Assembly (NCBI GenBank): GCA_905233565.1
Contig: CAJOCL010000004.1
Span: 62,001 to 126,000, forward strand
Source: an uncultured Synergistales bacterium
GTDB taxonomy: Bacteria; Synergistota; Synergistia; Synergistales; Aminobacteriaceae
Reading direction: 5' to 3'
Length of the DNA stretch: 64,000 bases
Position numbers and translations under genes: made by a program. The notes under the pieces are model-generated. The model was not told the DNA's origin and did no database searches. It saw nothing but the letters and a program-made list of their open reading frames with translations. How positions within the stretch are numbered: the stretch's first letter is position 1; every line of letters begins with the position of its first letter. Of this stretch, positions 28,667 through 37,652 are shown piece by piece.

Positions 28667-30136
28667 ATGAACGAAAAATTATTACTTTTACCGATATTAA
28701 TCCCCGCAATTTCCGCAATGCTCATAGCAACGCTGAAATTCAAGGACAGAAAACAGCGCAATATCTTCATTGAGTGCTGTGTACTCTTGAATACGGCAAT
28801 AATCTTAATGCTTGTTATTTATCCGCCGTCAAACACTTTGAGCCTTTTCAGATTTTCAGAACGTGCAGGATTCGCGCTAAGGCTTGACGGTCTGGGATCA
28901 GTCTTTGCCGTACTCATTTCGGTTTTATGGCCTCTCACGACTCTTTATGCTTTCGAGTATATGAGCCATGAACACAGGGAAACTTCATTTTTCGGCTGGT
29001 TCGTTCTGACATACGGAGTTGTCGCCGGTATTGCTTTATCGTCTGACCTTTTAACTCTCTATCTTTTCTATGAGGTCATGACTTTGACGACACTTCCGCT
29101 CGTAATGCACGAAATGGACGGCCGGGCGAGATATGCAGGACGGAAATATCTGACATATTCTGTTGCTGGTGCTGCCTGTGCTTTCATTGCTCTGACTTAT
29201 GCAATGTCCAACGGAGGCGGTGAAACTTTCAGGCTTGGCGGAACGCTTGGAGTATGGCCGAATGAACCGGGCAATATGCTTCTTTGGGCGTGGTTCTTGG
29301 GATTCTTGGGATTCGGGGTAAAAGCCGCCGTTTTCCCGTTTCACGGCTGGCTTCCGAGTGCTTCGGTTGCCCCGACACCTGTTACGGCACTGCTTCACGC
29401 CGTCGCTGTCGTAAAAGCCGGAGTTTTCGCCGTAATCAGATTAACTTGGTACGTTTTTGAACCTGAAACTCTTTCAGGAACTTGGGCGCAGTATGCAGCT
29501 TTCACAATGGTGTGCATAACCATAATTTACGGCTCTTCAATGGCTCTTGCAACCCAGCACTTGAAGCGCAGATTCGCATATTCAACGATAAGCCAGCTTT
29601 CATATATACTGCTTGGGGTCTTGCTGCTTACTCCTGAAGGTCTTGTCGGGGCATTAACGCACATGGGAGGCCATGCAATAATGAAGATTAATTTATTTTT
29701 CTGTGCCGGTGCCGTACTGTGTCAGACTGAACGCGAGTATTTATTCGACATGCGTGGTCTTGGTCTAGGAATGCCGAAGACTTCGCTTGCTTTGCTGATT
29801 TCCGGCCTCGCTTTATGCGGTCTTCCTCCTTCAGCAGGTTTCATGGGAAAATGGGAACTGGGTATCGCTTCGGCAGCCGTGAATATCGGCCATGCAGGTA
29901 TCTTGATGTTAATGATTTCGGCTGTCCTGACGGTGCTTTATGTCTTCTCGATTTTCAGCATATTCATAATGCCGGGTAAAAATTTCGATTTCAAGACGGC
30001 TAATGCAGGTGTCAAAGATCCGGGCTATGAAATGTTATTCCCGCTTGGAATATTGGCTGCCGGTGCGTTCGTTTACGGGTTATATTCAGAACCCATGATA
30101 AAATATTTCAGCCGGATAGCTCAGGGAGTGTTATAA
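28667..30136 (+). CDS. Proton-conducting membrane transporter (NuoL/M/N - MrpA/D - hydrogenase antiporter-like subunit)
   Basis: FGWFVLTYGVVAGIALSSDLLTLYLFYEVMTLTTLPLVMHE, GVKAAVFPFHGWLPSASVAPTPVTALLHAVAVVKAGVFAVIR, YSTISQLSYILLG. Confidence 0.92.
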   Translation: MNEKLLLLPILIPAISAMLIATLKFKDRKQRNIFIECCVLLNTAIILMLVIYPPSNTLSLFRFSERAGFALRLDGLGSVFAVLISVLWPLTTLYAFEYMSHEHRETSFFGWFVLTYGVVAGIALSSDLLTLYLFYEVMTLTTLPLVMHEMDGRARYAGRKYLTYSVAGAACAFIALTYAMSNGGGETFRLGGTLGVWPNEPGNMLLWAWFLGFLGFGVKAAVFPFHGWLPSASVAPTPVTALLHAVAVVKAGVFAVIRLTWYVFEPETLSGTWAQYAAFTMVCITIIYGSSMALATQHLKRRFAYSTISQLSYILLGVLLLTPEGLVGALTHMGGHAIMKINLFFCAGAVLCQTEREYLFDMRGLGLGMPKTSLALLISGLALCGLPPSAGFMGKWELGIASAAVNIGHAGILMLMISAVLTVLYVFSIFSIFIMPGKNFDFKTANAGVKDPGYEMLFPLGILAAGAFVYGLYSEPMIKYFSRIAQGVL

Positions 30137-30147
30137 TTGCTCCCGTT

Positions 30148-30223
30148 GCGCCTGTAGCTCAGCGGATAGAGCGTCGGCCTCCGGAGCCGAAGGTCAGGAG
30201 TTCGAATCTCCTCAGGCGCGCCA
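30148..30223 (+). tRNA. tRNA-Arg(CCG), CCA encoded
   Basis: GCGCCTGTAGCTCAGCGGATAGAGCGTCGGCCTCCGGAGCCGAAGGTCAGGAGTTCGAATCTCCTCAGGCGCGCCA. Confidence 0.96.
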
Positions 30224-30308
30224 TTTAATTTATTATGATAAAATACATTCCAATAAATAATTTTCACAAGTTCCAAAAATTTTTTATCTCTCAGGAGGAT
30301 TTGCATCA

Positions 30309-31310
30309 ATGAAAAAGTTTGCGTTTGCTCTTGTTATGGTCATGCTGTTTGCAGGAATGGCTTCTTCTGCTGAGGTCGTCAAGGCCTATACAACAATGGA
30401 AGAACCGCTTGCAAAGGCTCTCTTTGATGCTTTCGAGGCAGATACGGGCATCAAAGTTGAATGGGTAAGGCTCTCAGGCGGCGAAGCGATCGCACGTCTT
30501 GAGGCTGAACGTGCCAACCCGCAGGCCAGTATCTGGGTCGGCGGAGTGGGAACACAGCACATTGAGGCAAAATTACGCGGCCTTTCAGCTCCTTACCGTT
30601 CGAGAATGGCGGGAAGTATACCGGCAAAATACAGAGACCCCGAAAATTATTGGACGGGGCTTTATGTCGGGCCTATAGCTTTCTGCATGAACACCGAACG
30701 CGCTAAAGAACTCGGCCTCGATATGCCGAAGAGCTGGGCAGATTTAATTAAGCCCGAATACGCAAAGAAAATACGCGTTGCACACCCCAGCACATCGGGA
30801 ACAGCGTACAACATGATTACGACAGTAATACGTATTTTCGGCGGTGATGAGGACAAAGCCTTTGCGTATTTCAAGGAACTGGCAAAATCAGTCGAACAGT
30901 TCACACGTTCAGGCTCTGCACCCGGGAAATCCTGCGCACTCGGCGAAATCCCGATAGCGATCGGCTACCTTCATGACCAGATAAAATTACAGCGTGAAGG
31001 CGCAAAAATTGAGATCGCCATTCCGTCAGACGGTACGGGCTTTGAGACTGCCTCAATGTCAATATTAAAAGGCGGCCCCGATGCCCTCAACGCAAAGAAG
31101 CTCTATGACTGGGTACTTGGCCAGAAAGCTATGGATATTATTGCAAAATGGTACGTTATCCCGTTGTCTGACAAGGCAACTCCGACCGATACGGGATTTT
31201 CGCTTGCAAGCATGAATCTTGTTAATCAGGACGACCAGTGGGACGCAGCTAACAAAGAACGTCTGCTCGAACGCTGGAACAGGGAAATTTCAACCGCTCC
31301 TGAAAAGTAA
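30309..31310 (+). CDS. ABC transporter substrate-binding protein (Fe3+/AfuA-FbpA-like family)
   Basis: Signal peptide; KAYTTMEEPLAKALFDAFEADTGIKVEWVRLSGGEAIARLEAERANPQASIWVGG. Confidence 0.9.
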   Translation: MKKFAFALVMVMLFAGMASSAEVVKAYTTMEEPLAKALFDAFEADTGIKVEWVRLSGGEAIARLEAERANPQASIWVGGVGTQHIEAKLRGLSAPYRSRMAGSIPAKYRDPENYWTGLYVGPIAFCMNTERAKELGLDMPKSWADLIKPEYAKKIRVAHPSTSGTAYNMITTVIRIFGGDEDKAFAYFKELAKSVEQFTRSGSAPGKSCALGEIPIAIGYLHDQIKLQREGAKIEIAIPSDGTGFETASMSILKGGPDALNAKKLYDWVLGQKAMDIIAKWYVIPLSDKATPTDTGFSLASMNLVNQDDQWDAANKERLLERWNREISTAPEK

Positions 31311-31319
31311 GAAAATAAA

Positions 31320-31362
31320 CAGCCCCCCTCCCCTTTTTTTTGCAGTATTCAGGCAGAGGGGG
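31320..31362 (+). terminator. Intra-operon hairpin between SBP and permease genes
   Basis: AGCCCCCCTC ... GAGGGGGCT-TTG. Confidence 0.55.
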
Positions 31363-31405
31363 CTTTGTCTATCTTTGTTTATCAATGAAAAGGAGGTCAG
31401 AACTT

Positions 31406-33610
31406 GTGAACAAGAGAATAATTAACTTTCTTCTTACGTTAATATTCGTAATTCTCGTCGGTTACTGGATATATTCAAGCGTCAGCGATGAATTTATGAA
31501 GCAGACAGCGGCATCTCAGCGCAGGACAGTCGAAACGGTCGCAGCCGGTTACCCTTCAGGTAATGACGAAGTAATCGCGTGGCTTAAACGTCTTGCGGAA
31601 GATTCAAGCGTCTACAAGGTCGCATTCGTCCCTGAAATTCCCATGCCGGGCGAAAAATTAGCGTCAGAACCAAAAGGAGATTCGGAACTTTCGGCCTTAA
31701 CATCGAAATCTGCATCAGACCCTGAATTTTCTAAAGGCTTCGACAACGCAGCATATGAGGAAATTTACAAGAGCGCGAAAAATTGGACTGTCGGCACGCA
31801 TGAAGAGCAGGCTTTATTCTTTGCTCCGGCCATTGACATAAAGACTCATGAGGTTGAAGGGGTTTTAGTCTTTGCTTTCAGCACTGACGGCGAACAGGGG
31901 TTCATGAGAATGCTGAATACGCTGTTTTTATGCGCTTTCATTCTTTTTGCGGTCGTCATATGGCAGCTGATGATGAGCAGGGATCCCATTGTCGGTTTTG
32001 CGCTCGCCGGGCTGTTCCTGATGACGCTGATTTTCGTTGCTTATCCGCTTTTTGAGGCTCTGAGATTGTCATTCCTTGAGAACGGCAAATTTTCACTCTC
32101 AACATGGAAGACGATTTTGCAGTCAGAAGGTTACATGTCGGCATTATGGGGAAGTCTGAAATTAGGCTGCTGGACGGCGACATTCTCAACAATCGTGGGA
32201 TTTTTGTTTGCCTTTGTCGTTTCGAGGACTAATGCGCCGTTCAAAAAATTAATTTCAACAATGGGAGTTCTCCCCGTAATATCTCCGCCATTTTCGCTTA
32301 CCCTGTCAATAATACTGCTGTTCGGAAATAACGGGCTTATTACGCGCTGGCTCAGGGTTATAGGGCTTGACTTCTCGATTTACGGACTTCCCGGCCTCGT
32401 ACTGGTTCAGACAATGGGAATGTTCCCGATTGCATTTTTAACTTTGAGCGGAGTACTTCAGGCCATAGATTCGACATTTGAAGAGGCATCGTTAAATCTT
32501 TCGGCAGGAAGATTCCAGACTTTCAGCAAAATTACATTCCCCCTTGCAGTTCCCGGACTTTTAAGCGCGTGGCTTTTAGTGTTCACGACCTCACTTGCTG
32601 ACTTTGCTAACCCGTTATTACTCGCAGGAGATCTGAAAGTTTTATCTCTTGAAAGCTATATCGAAGTTACGGGAATGAACAGGCTCGGTTACGGCGCGGC
32701 GCTGTCAATATTACTGCTTCTGCCGACATTAACGGCTTTTCTTGCTCAAAGATTCTGGGTTGCCAAACGCTCATACGTTACCGTAACGGGCAAGCCGTCA
32801 GGAAGGATTACGGAACTTACAACGCCTTTGGTACGCAGGATATTAACTGGAATAATACTCTTGATAATAATATTCCTGATTATGCTTTACGGCACAATAT
32901 TCGCAGGGTGCTTTGTCAAAAACTGGGGAATTGATTACACGTTCAGCCTTGAAAACATAACGGAGGCGATAACGCGTTCAACAGATGCACTTTTCGATAC
33001 CGTAACGCTCGCAGCAATAGCAACGCCCATAGCAGGAATAATCGCAATGATAGCGGCTCTCTTGATCGTCAGGCGGAAATTTCACGGCAAAAAACTTCTT
33101 GAAATGTTACTGATGACACCTTTTGCGCTTCCCGGAACTTTATTGGGCATAAGCTATATATTAGCGTTCAACCATGCGCCTATAATTCTTGTCGGAACGG
33201 CAGCAATTATCATCATCAACTATGTAATACGTGAACTGCCTGTCGGAATTGAGGGAGGTATTGCGTCATTAAGGCAGATAGATCCGTCAATTGAAGAGGC
33301 TGCAACTGACTTGGGGGCGGATCAGGCTACAGTATTCAGGACTATAGTATTGCCGTTAGTCAGGCCGGCTTTCCTTTCAAGCCTTTCATATACTTTTGTC
33401 CGTTCAATGACGGCGGTTAGCGCGGTTATATTCTTGATTTCGGCAAAATGGTATCACATCACGGTATTGATTTATAACTTCTCGGAAAATTTAAGATTCG
33501 GACTTGCGAGCGTGTTATCAACCGTGTTAATCATAATAGTATTCGGAGCGTTCGGGATAATGAGATTACTTGTCCGCGAGAATGCTAACCTGATGAAAAA
33601 CGTAACATGA
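31406..33610 (+). CDS. ABC transporter permease: two fused permease modules with an N-terminal extracytoplasmic domain
   Basis: GTG 31406 after AGGAGG; TM + ~150-aa soluble segment + TM, then two modules with EAA-type loops (FEEASLNLSAGRFQTFSKITFPLAVPGL and IEEAATDLGADQATVFRTIVLPLVRPA). Confidence 0.88.
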   Translation: MNKRIINFLLTLIFVILVGYWIYSSVSDEFMKQTAASQRRTVETVAAGYPSGNDEVIAWLKRLAEDSSVYKVAFVPEIPMPGEKLASEPKGDSELSALTSKSASDPEFSKGFDNAAYEEIYKSAKNWTVGTHEEQALFFAPAIDIKTHEVEGVLVFAFSTDGEQGFMRMLNTLFLCAFILFAVVIWQLMMSRDPIVGFALAGLFLMTLIFVAYPLFEALRLSFLENGKFSLSTWKTILQSEGYMSALWGSLKLGCWTATFSTIVGFLFAFVVSRTNAPFKKLISTMGVLPVISPPFSLTLSIILLFGNNGLITRWLRVIGLDFSIYGLPGLVLVQTMGMFPIAFLTLSGVLQAIDSTFEEASLNLSAGRFQTFSKITFPLAVPGLLSAWLLVFTTSLADFANPLLLAGDLKVLSLESYIEVTGMNRLGYGAALSILLLLPTLTAFLAQRFWVAKRSYVTVTGKPSGRITELTTPLVRRILTGIILLIIIFLIMLYGTIFAGCFVKNWGIDYTFSLENITEAITRSTDALFDTVTLAAIATPIAGIIAMIAALLIVRRKFHGKKLLEMLLMTPFALPGTLLGISYILAFNHAPIILVGTAAIIIINYVIRELPVGIEGGIASLRQIDPSIEEAATDLGADQATVFRTIVLPLVRPAFLSSLSYTFVRSMTAVSAVIFLISAKWYHITVLIYNFSENLRFGLASVLSTVLIIIVFGAFGIMRLLVRENANLMKNVT

Positions 33611-33635
33611 TAAACAGAAAGGAGTTATAAAGAAA

Positions 33636-34733
33636 TTGGCAAGTAAATCTGTAACCTTTGACAACATAAAAAAGATATTCAGAGATCCTCAGTCAGGGCA
33701 GGACGTTGCAGCAGTCGGCGGAGTTTCATTCAGGCTTGAACCGGGCGAACTGGTAACGCTTCTCGGCCCTTCAGGGTGCGGAAAGTCAACGATTTTGAGA
33801 ATGCTTTCAGGCTTTGAGCAGCCCACGTCAGGCAAAATAATGATCGGGGACAATGACGTAACAAATACGCCCCCGAACAAGCGCGATACAGCTATGGTCT
33901 TTCAGAGTTACGGCTTATTCCCTCACATGAACGTTGCTGAAAACGTGGGATACGGATTAAAACTCAGGAAAGTTGCACAGAAGGATATTGATGAAAAAGT
34001 GCAGAAATTTCTTGAGATGGTCGGGCTTGGACAAATGGGGAAGCGTCCGCCTTCCAGACTTTCGGGAGGTCAGCAGCAGAGAGTTGCATTAGCACGAAGC
34101 CTTATTGTTGAACCGTCAGTTCTTCTTCTTGATGAGCCTTTGAGCAATCTTGATGCCCTTCTGCGAGAACAAATGCGCGTTGAGATCCGCAGGCTTCAGA
34201 AATCTCTCGGAATAACGGCCATGTACGTAACTCATGACAGAGTTGAGGCAATGAGCCTTTCAGACCGGATAATCGTAATGAAACTCGGACACATTATACA
34301 GATCGGTACTCCGAGCGACATTTACAGGAATCCTGTTGATACGTTCGTGGCGGGTTTTGTCGGGAAAGTTGCGTTTTTCCCTTGCGTTGTTAAAGGGATT
34401 GACGATTCCTGCCATGTCGAAATAAAAGGCCAGAGCTTCAACGCCCCCAGATGGTCGGACAAATTAAAGGCAGGAGATAAAGCACTCGTCATGGCACGTC
34501 CCGAATCCCTTTCAGTCGGAGAACCGGGAGCAGGTGTTGAGGACGGCATAGTTACGGCAAATATTTATCTCGGCAACAGCGTTGAAACGTGGGTAAAAAC
34601 GGATCTTGGAAATGTCCTCGTTCAGATCGACAATCCCGATGTAAAGAAAATCTGGAATGAAGGCGAAAAAGTTTCATTGTCTTTTGACCCGTCATTAACA
34701 AAAGTTCTTGTTGACGATTTAGAACAGGCATAA
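33636..34733 (+). CDS. ABC transporter ATP-binding protein (FbpC/PotA-like)
   Basis: LLGPSGCGKSTILRMLSGFE, LSGGQQQRVALARSL, VLLLDEPLSNLDALLREQMR, C-terminal TOBE-like region. Confidence 0.95.
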   Translation: MASKSVTFDNIKKIFRDPQSGQDVAAVGGVSFRLEPGELVTLLGPSGCGKSTILRMLSGFEQPTSGKIMIGDNDVTNTPPNKRDTAMVFQSYGLFPHMNVAENVGYGLKLRKVAQKDIDEKVQKFLEMVGLGQMGKRPPSRLSGGQQQRVALARSLIVEPSVLLLDEPLSNLDALLREQMRVEIRRLQKSLGITAMYVTHDRVEAMSLSDRIIVMKLGHIIQIGTPSDIYRNPVDTFVAGFVGKVAFFPCVVKGIDDSCHVEIKGQSFNAPRWSDKLKAGDKALVMARPESLSVGEPGAGVEDGIVTANIYLGNSVETWVKTDLGNVLVQIDNPDVKKIWNEGEKVSLSFDPSLTKVLVDDLEQA

Positions 34734-34748
34734 AGAATTAAAAATATA

Positions 34749-34785
34749 AATCCTCTCTCCTGTTATTTCAGGGGGAGGATTTTTT
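34749..34785 (+). terminator. Rho-independent terminator
   Basis: AATCCTCTCTCC ... GGGGGAGGATT-TTTTA. Confidence 0.8.
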
Positions 34786-34917
34786 ATTTTCTGCGCAAAT
34801 GTCAAAATTCCTTCGTAAATGTCATTCTAAGCACCTGTATTTTTTCAGGCTCAAATGCAATAATTAATCTGTCTGTAAAATTGTCGCAAGATTAAACTGA
34901 AAGGCAGGCAGTATTGA

Positions 34918-36261
34918 ATGAATACTATTGTTGTCTCAAAGTTCAGCGGTTCAGCGATGTCTGAGGCTGTTTACATAAAGAAGGCAGCAGAAGTCATGAA
35001 GTCAAAACCTTCACGCCGTTTCGCTGTCGTATCGGCACCCGCAAAGGGGTCGGGCGATGATATAGGCGTTACGGACATGCTCTATATATGCCACGCAAGA
35101 TTTAACGGCAGGGAGAATTACGTTTCAATGCTTGAGAATATTCGCGGACATTACGACAGTATAATTCAAGATTTAGGAACGAATTACAGCATTGATAACG
35201 ATATAGATTTACTGAAAGAGGAATTGGCTTCAGGGAAAAGCGCGGATTACATGGCAAGCAGGGGCGAATACATAATGGCCGGGATTTTCGCGGATTATCT
35301 CGGCTGGGAAAGAATAGACGCTGCAGAATTGATTTTTTTCAATGCTGACGGCTCTATCGACGAGGAAAAAACTTTCAGCACTGCAAATGAAATACTCATG
35401 AACACAAACCGCGCTGTAATTCCCGGATTTTACGGGACAATGCCGGACGGAAATATAAAGACGTTCCCAAGAGGGGGCGGAGATTTCACGGGCGGTTTAA
35501 TTGCACGTTCCCTTAACGCAAAAATGTTTGAAAAATGGAATGCAACTACCGAGATTTTCCGCGCTGAGCCTTCAATCGTCGGCAATCCTGAAATAGCCAG
35601 AAATTTAACATATTCAGAAGCCATCGAACTAAATTACATCGGCATAAAAACCGTACTTGACGAAGTAATAAAGACTCTCAGGAAAGCAGCGGTGCCAATA
35701 ACTATTCACAGCCTTTCAAATTCTGAAGATTCAGGAACGCTGATAACTGAGGAAATTCCCGAAGGCATTAAAAGAAGTCCGGCTGTCTGCATAGCAGGGC
35801 GCAGAAGGTACAGCATAGTTCACATGGATAAATACGCGCTCAACAAAGAATCAGGTTTCGGCGGAAAACTCTTCGGCGTTTTCGCAAAGTATAAAATTGC
35901 CTGTGAACACTGTCTATCAGGAATACACAGGCTCTCAGTTGTCGTTAAATCACCTGTCTTTGACGTAAGGCGCATGGAAATAATGGAAGAGCTTAAATCC
36001 GTATTGAATCTCGATTCAATCTCAATTGAAAAAGACTTGTCGATAATTGCCATAATCGGCAAGGAAATGGGCAGAACAATAGGGACGTTTGAACAGGCTT
36101 TCGCGGTACTCGCAAAAGAAAAAATCAGGATTAGAATGATAGATCAGGGTTCGGACGAACTTAATCTCATTATCGGCGTTGATGACAAAGACTATAATAA
36201 TGCCGTGAAAGCTCTGTACAGTGCTATGATATTAGCCGCTAAACCGCTAAATATAAATTAG
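34918..36261 (+). CDS. Aspartate kinase-like protein (clostridial-type, two ACT-like regions)
   Basis: IVVSKFSGSAMSEA, RFAVVSAPAKGSGDDIGVTDMLY, NIKTFPRGGGDFTGGLIA, C-terminal ACT-like repeats. Confidence 0.82.
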   Translation: MNTIVVSKFSGSAMSEAVYIKKAAEVMKSKPSRRFAVVSAPAKGSGDDIGVTDMLYICHARFNGRENYVSMLENIRGHYDSIIQDLGTNYSIDNDIDLLKEELASGKSADYMASRGEYIMAGIFADYLGWERIDAAELIFFNADGSIDEEKTFSTANEILMNTNRAVIPGFYGTMPDGNIKTFPRGGGDFTGGLIARSLNAKMFEKWNATTEIFRAEPSIVGNPEIARNLTYSEAIELNYIGIKTVLDEVIKTLRKAAVPITIHSLSNSEDSGTLITEEIPEGIKRSPAVCIAGRRRYSIVHMDKYALNKESGFGGKLFGVFAKYKIACEHCLSGIHRLSVVVKSPVFDVRRMEIMEELKSVLNLDSISIEKDLSIIAIIGKEMGRTIGTFEQAFAVLAKEKIRIRMIDQGSDELNLIIGVDDKDYNNAVKALYSAMILAAKPLNIN

Positions 36262-36411
36262 TACCGTTCATTAGAATTGGTTAGTTCACAAAAAGCGCGA
36301 GAGAAACCCCAGATGCTTTAGCGCTGGGATGAAATTGTGTATGCTATAATAACATAATTCCTTCGGTACAGGGAGCAGTGATGTTGAAATTTTGTGAGGG
36401 GGAATAAATTT

Positions 36412-37617
36412 ATGAATATAGAAATTCAAAACGATATTATTACAATTTTTCTTGATGGACGCATAGATTCAAATAATGCAAATGAAATCGAAGCTCAAAT
36501 TATGAATGCGTTATCTAAGAATCCTAAGGTTTCTAAAATTCAAATCGATGTTGAAAAACTTGATTACATTTCTTCAGCAGGATTGCGAATACTTCTTAAA
36601 TTACGAAAGCAAATTAAAAACTCTTTGCCAGTTTTTAATGCTTCAAACGAAATTTATGAAATTTTTAACGTAACCGGTTTTACTGAATTACTTGATGTTC
36701 ATAAAAAAATGCGTGAAGTTTCGCTTGAAGGCTGTGAGTTAATCGGTGCCGGTGGTTTTGGAAGTGTTTATCGAATTGATACCGAAACTATTGTGAAAAT
36801 TTATAAACCAAAATTTAGCCTCGAATTTGTAGAACAAGAGCGTAACATATCCCATGAAGCCTTTTTAATGGGAGTTCCAACTGCTATATCATATGATGTT
36901 GTAAAGTGCGGTGATAGTTACGGTGTAGTCTATGAAATGCTGAATGCCAAAACCACAGCACAAATTATAAACGAAGATCCCGGCAAAATTCCTGAGATAT
37001 GCTCTAAGGTTGCCGAACTATTGAAAGAATTGCATAAAATTGTTCCTCACTCTGATGCCGGATTACCAAGTTTCAAACAGCAGTTATTAAATTGGGTTGA
37101 TTCAATTTCTGAATTTATCACAGAATCAGAAGCGGAAAAAATTAAGGCATTTATTTGCAGTATTCCTGACTGCAATACTTTTTTGCACAGGGATTATAAT
37201 TTAAAAAATATCATGCTGCAAAATGGCGAGCTTAGATTAATTGATTTAGGTTCAGCCTCCATCGGAAACCCGATATTTGATATAGCTTGGCTGATAGATT
37301 GTTACAAGCCTATTTTTGACGTTTGGCATGACGTTTGGCAACTAAGTATTGAGATGTATAGAGCCTATTTGGGTTTTGATTTGAAATACGGAGTTCAGGT
37401 GTTGTCTGAAATGTGCGGAACATATTTTGGATTGTCATCTCAGGAGGAAATAGAAAATGTTACACAAAAGCTCTTACCATACAGTTTTTTAATACTGTCG
37501 TATGAAGCTTTTTTTTCAGCCGGCACTGACCATGTCTTGATTCAATCAAGAATAGAGAGTGCTGTTCGTAAACTTCTTCTGCCAAGTATAGACCATGCAC
37601 AGCCTTTGAATTTTTGA
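36412..37617 (+). CDS. STAS-domain (anti-anti-sigma-like) protein fused to a kinase-fold phosphotransferase
   Basis: N-terminal STAS: ITIFLDGRIDSNNANEIEAQI...IQIDVEKLDYISSAGLRILLKLRKQI; C-terminal kinase fold: IGAGGFGSVYRIDTETIVKIYKP, FLHRDYNLKNIMLQNGELRLIDLGSASIGNPIFDIAW. Confidence 0.88.
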   Translation: MNIEIQNDIITIFLDGRIDSNNANEIEAQIMNALSKNPKVSKIQIDVEKLDYISSAGLRILLKLRKQIKNSLPVFNASNEIYEIFNVTGFTELLDVHKKMREVSLEGCELIGAGGFGSVYRIDTETIVKIYKPKFSLEFVEQERNISHEAFLMGVPTAISYDVVKCGDSYGVVYEMLNAKTTAQIINEDPGKIPEICSKVAELLKELHKIVPHSDAGLPSFKQQLLNWVDSISEFITESEAEKIKAFICSIPDCNTFLHRDYNLKNIMLQNGELRLIDLGSASIGNPIFDIAWLIDCYKPIFDVWHDVWQLSIEMYRAYLGFDLKYGVQVLSEMCGTYFGLSSQEEIENVTQKLLPYSFLILSYEAFFSAGTDHVLIQSRIESAVRKLLLPSIDHAQPLNF

Positions 37618-37652
37618 ACGCATAATAAATATATCAAGAGGGAAAATTTTTG

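Noticed and set aside
30121-30309. Reverse ORF with APEEIRTPDLRLRRPTLYPLSYRR
   Set aside because: Antisense translation of tRNA-Arg(CCG); a classic tRNA-derived false ORF
34740-34917. Possible lysine or other riboswitch upstream of the aspartokinase
   Set aside because: Only the terminator of the preceding ABC operon is evident; no lysine-aptamer consensus or second hairpin
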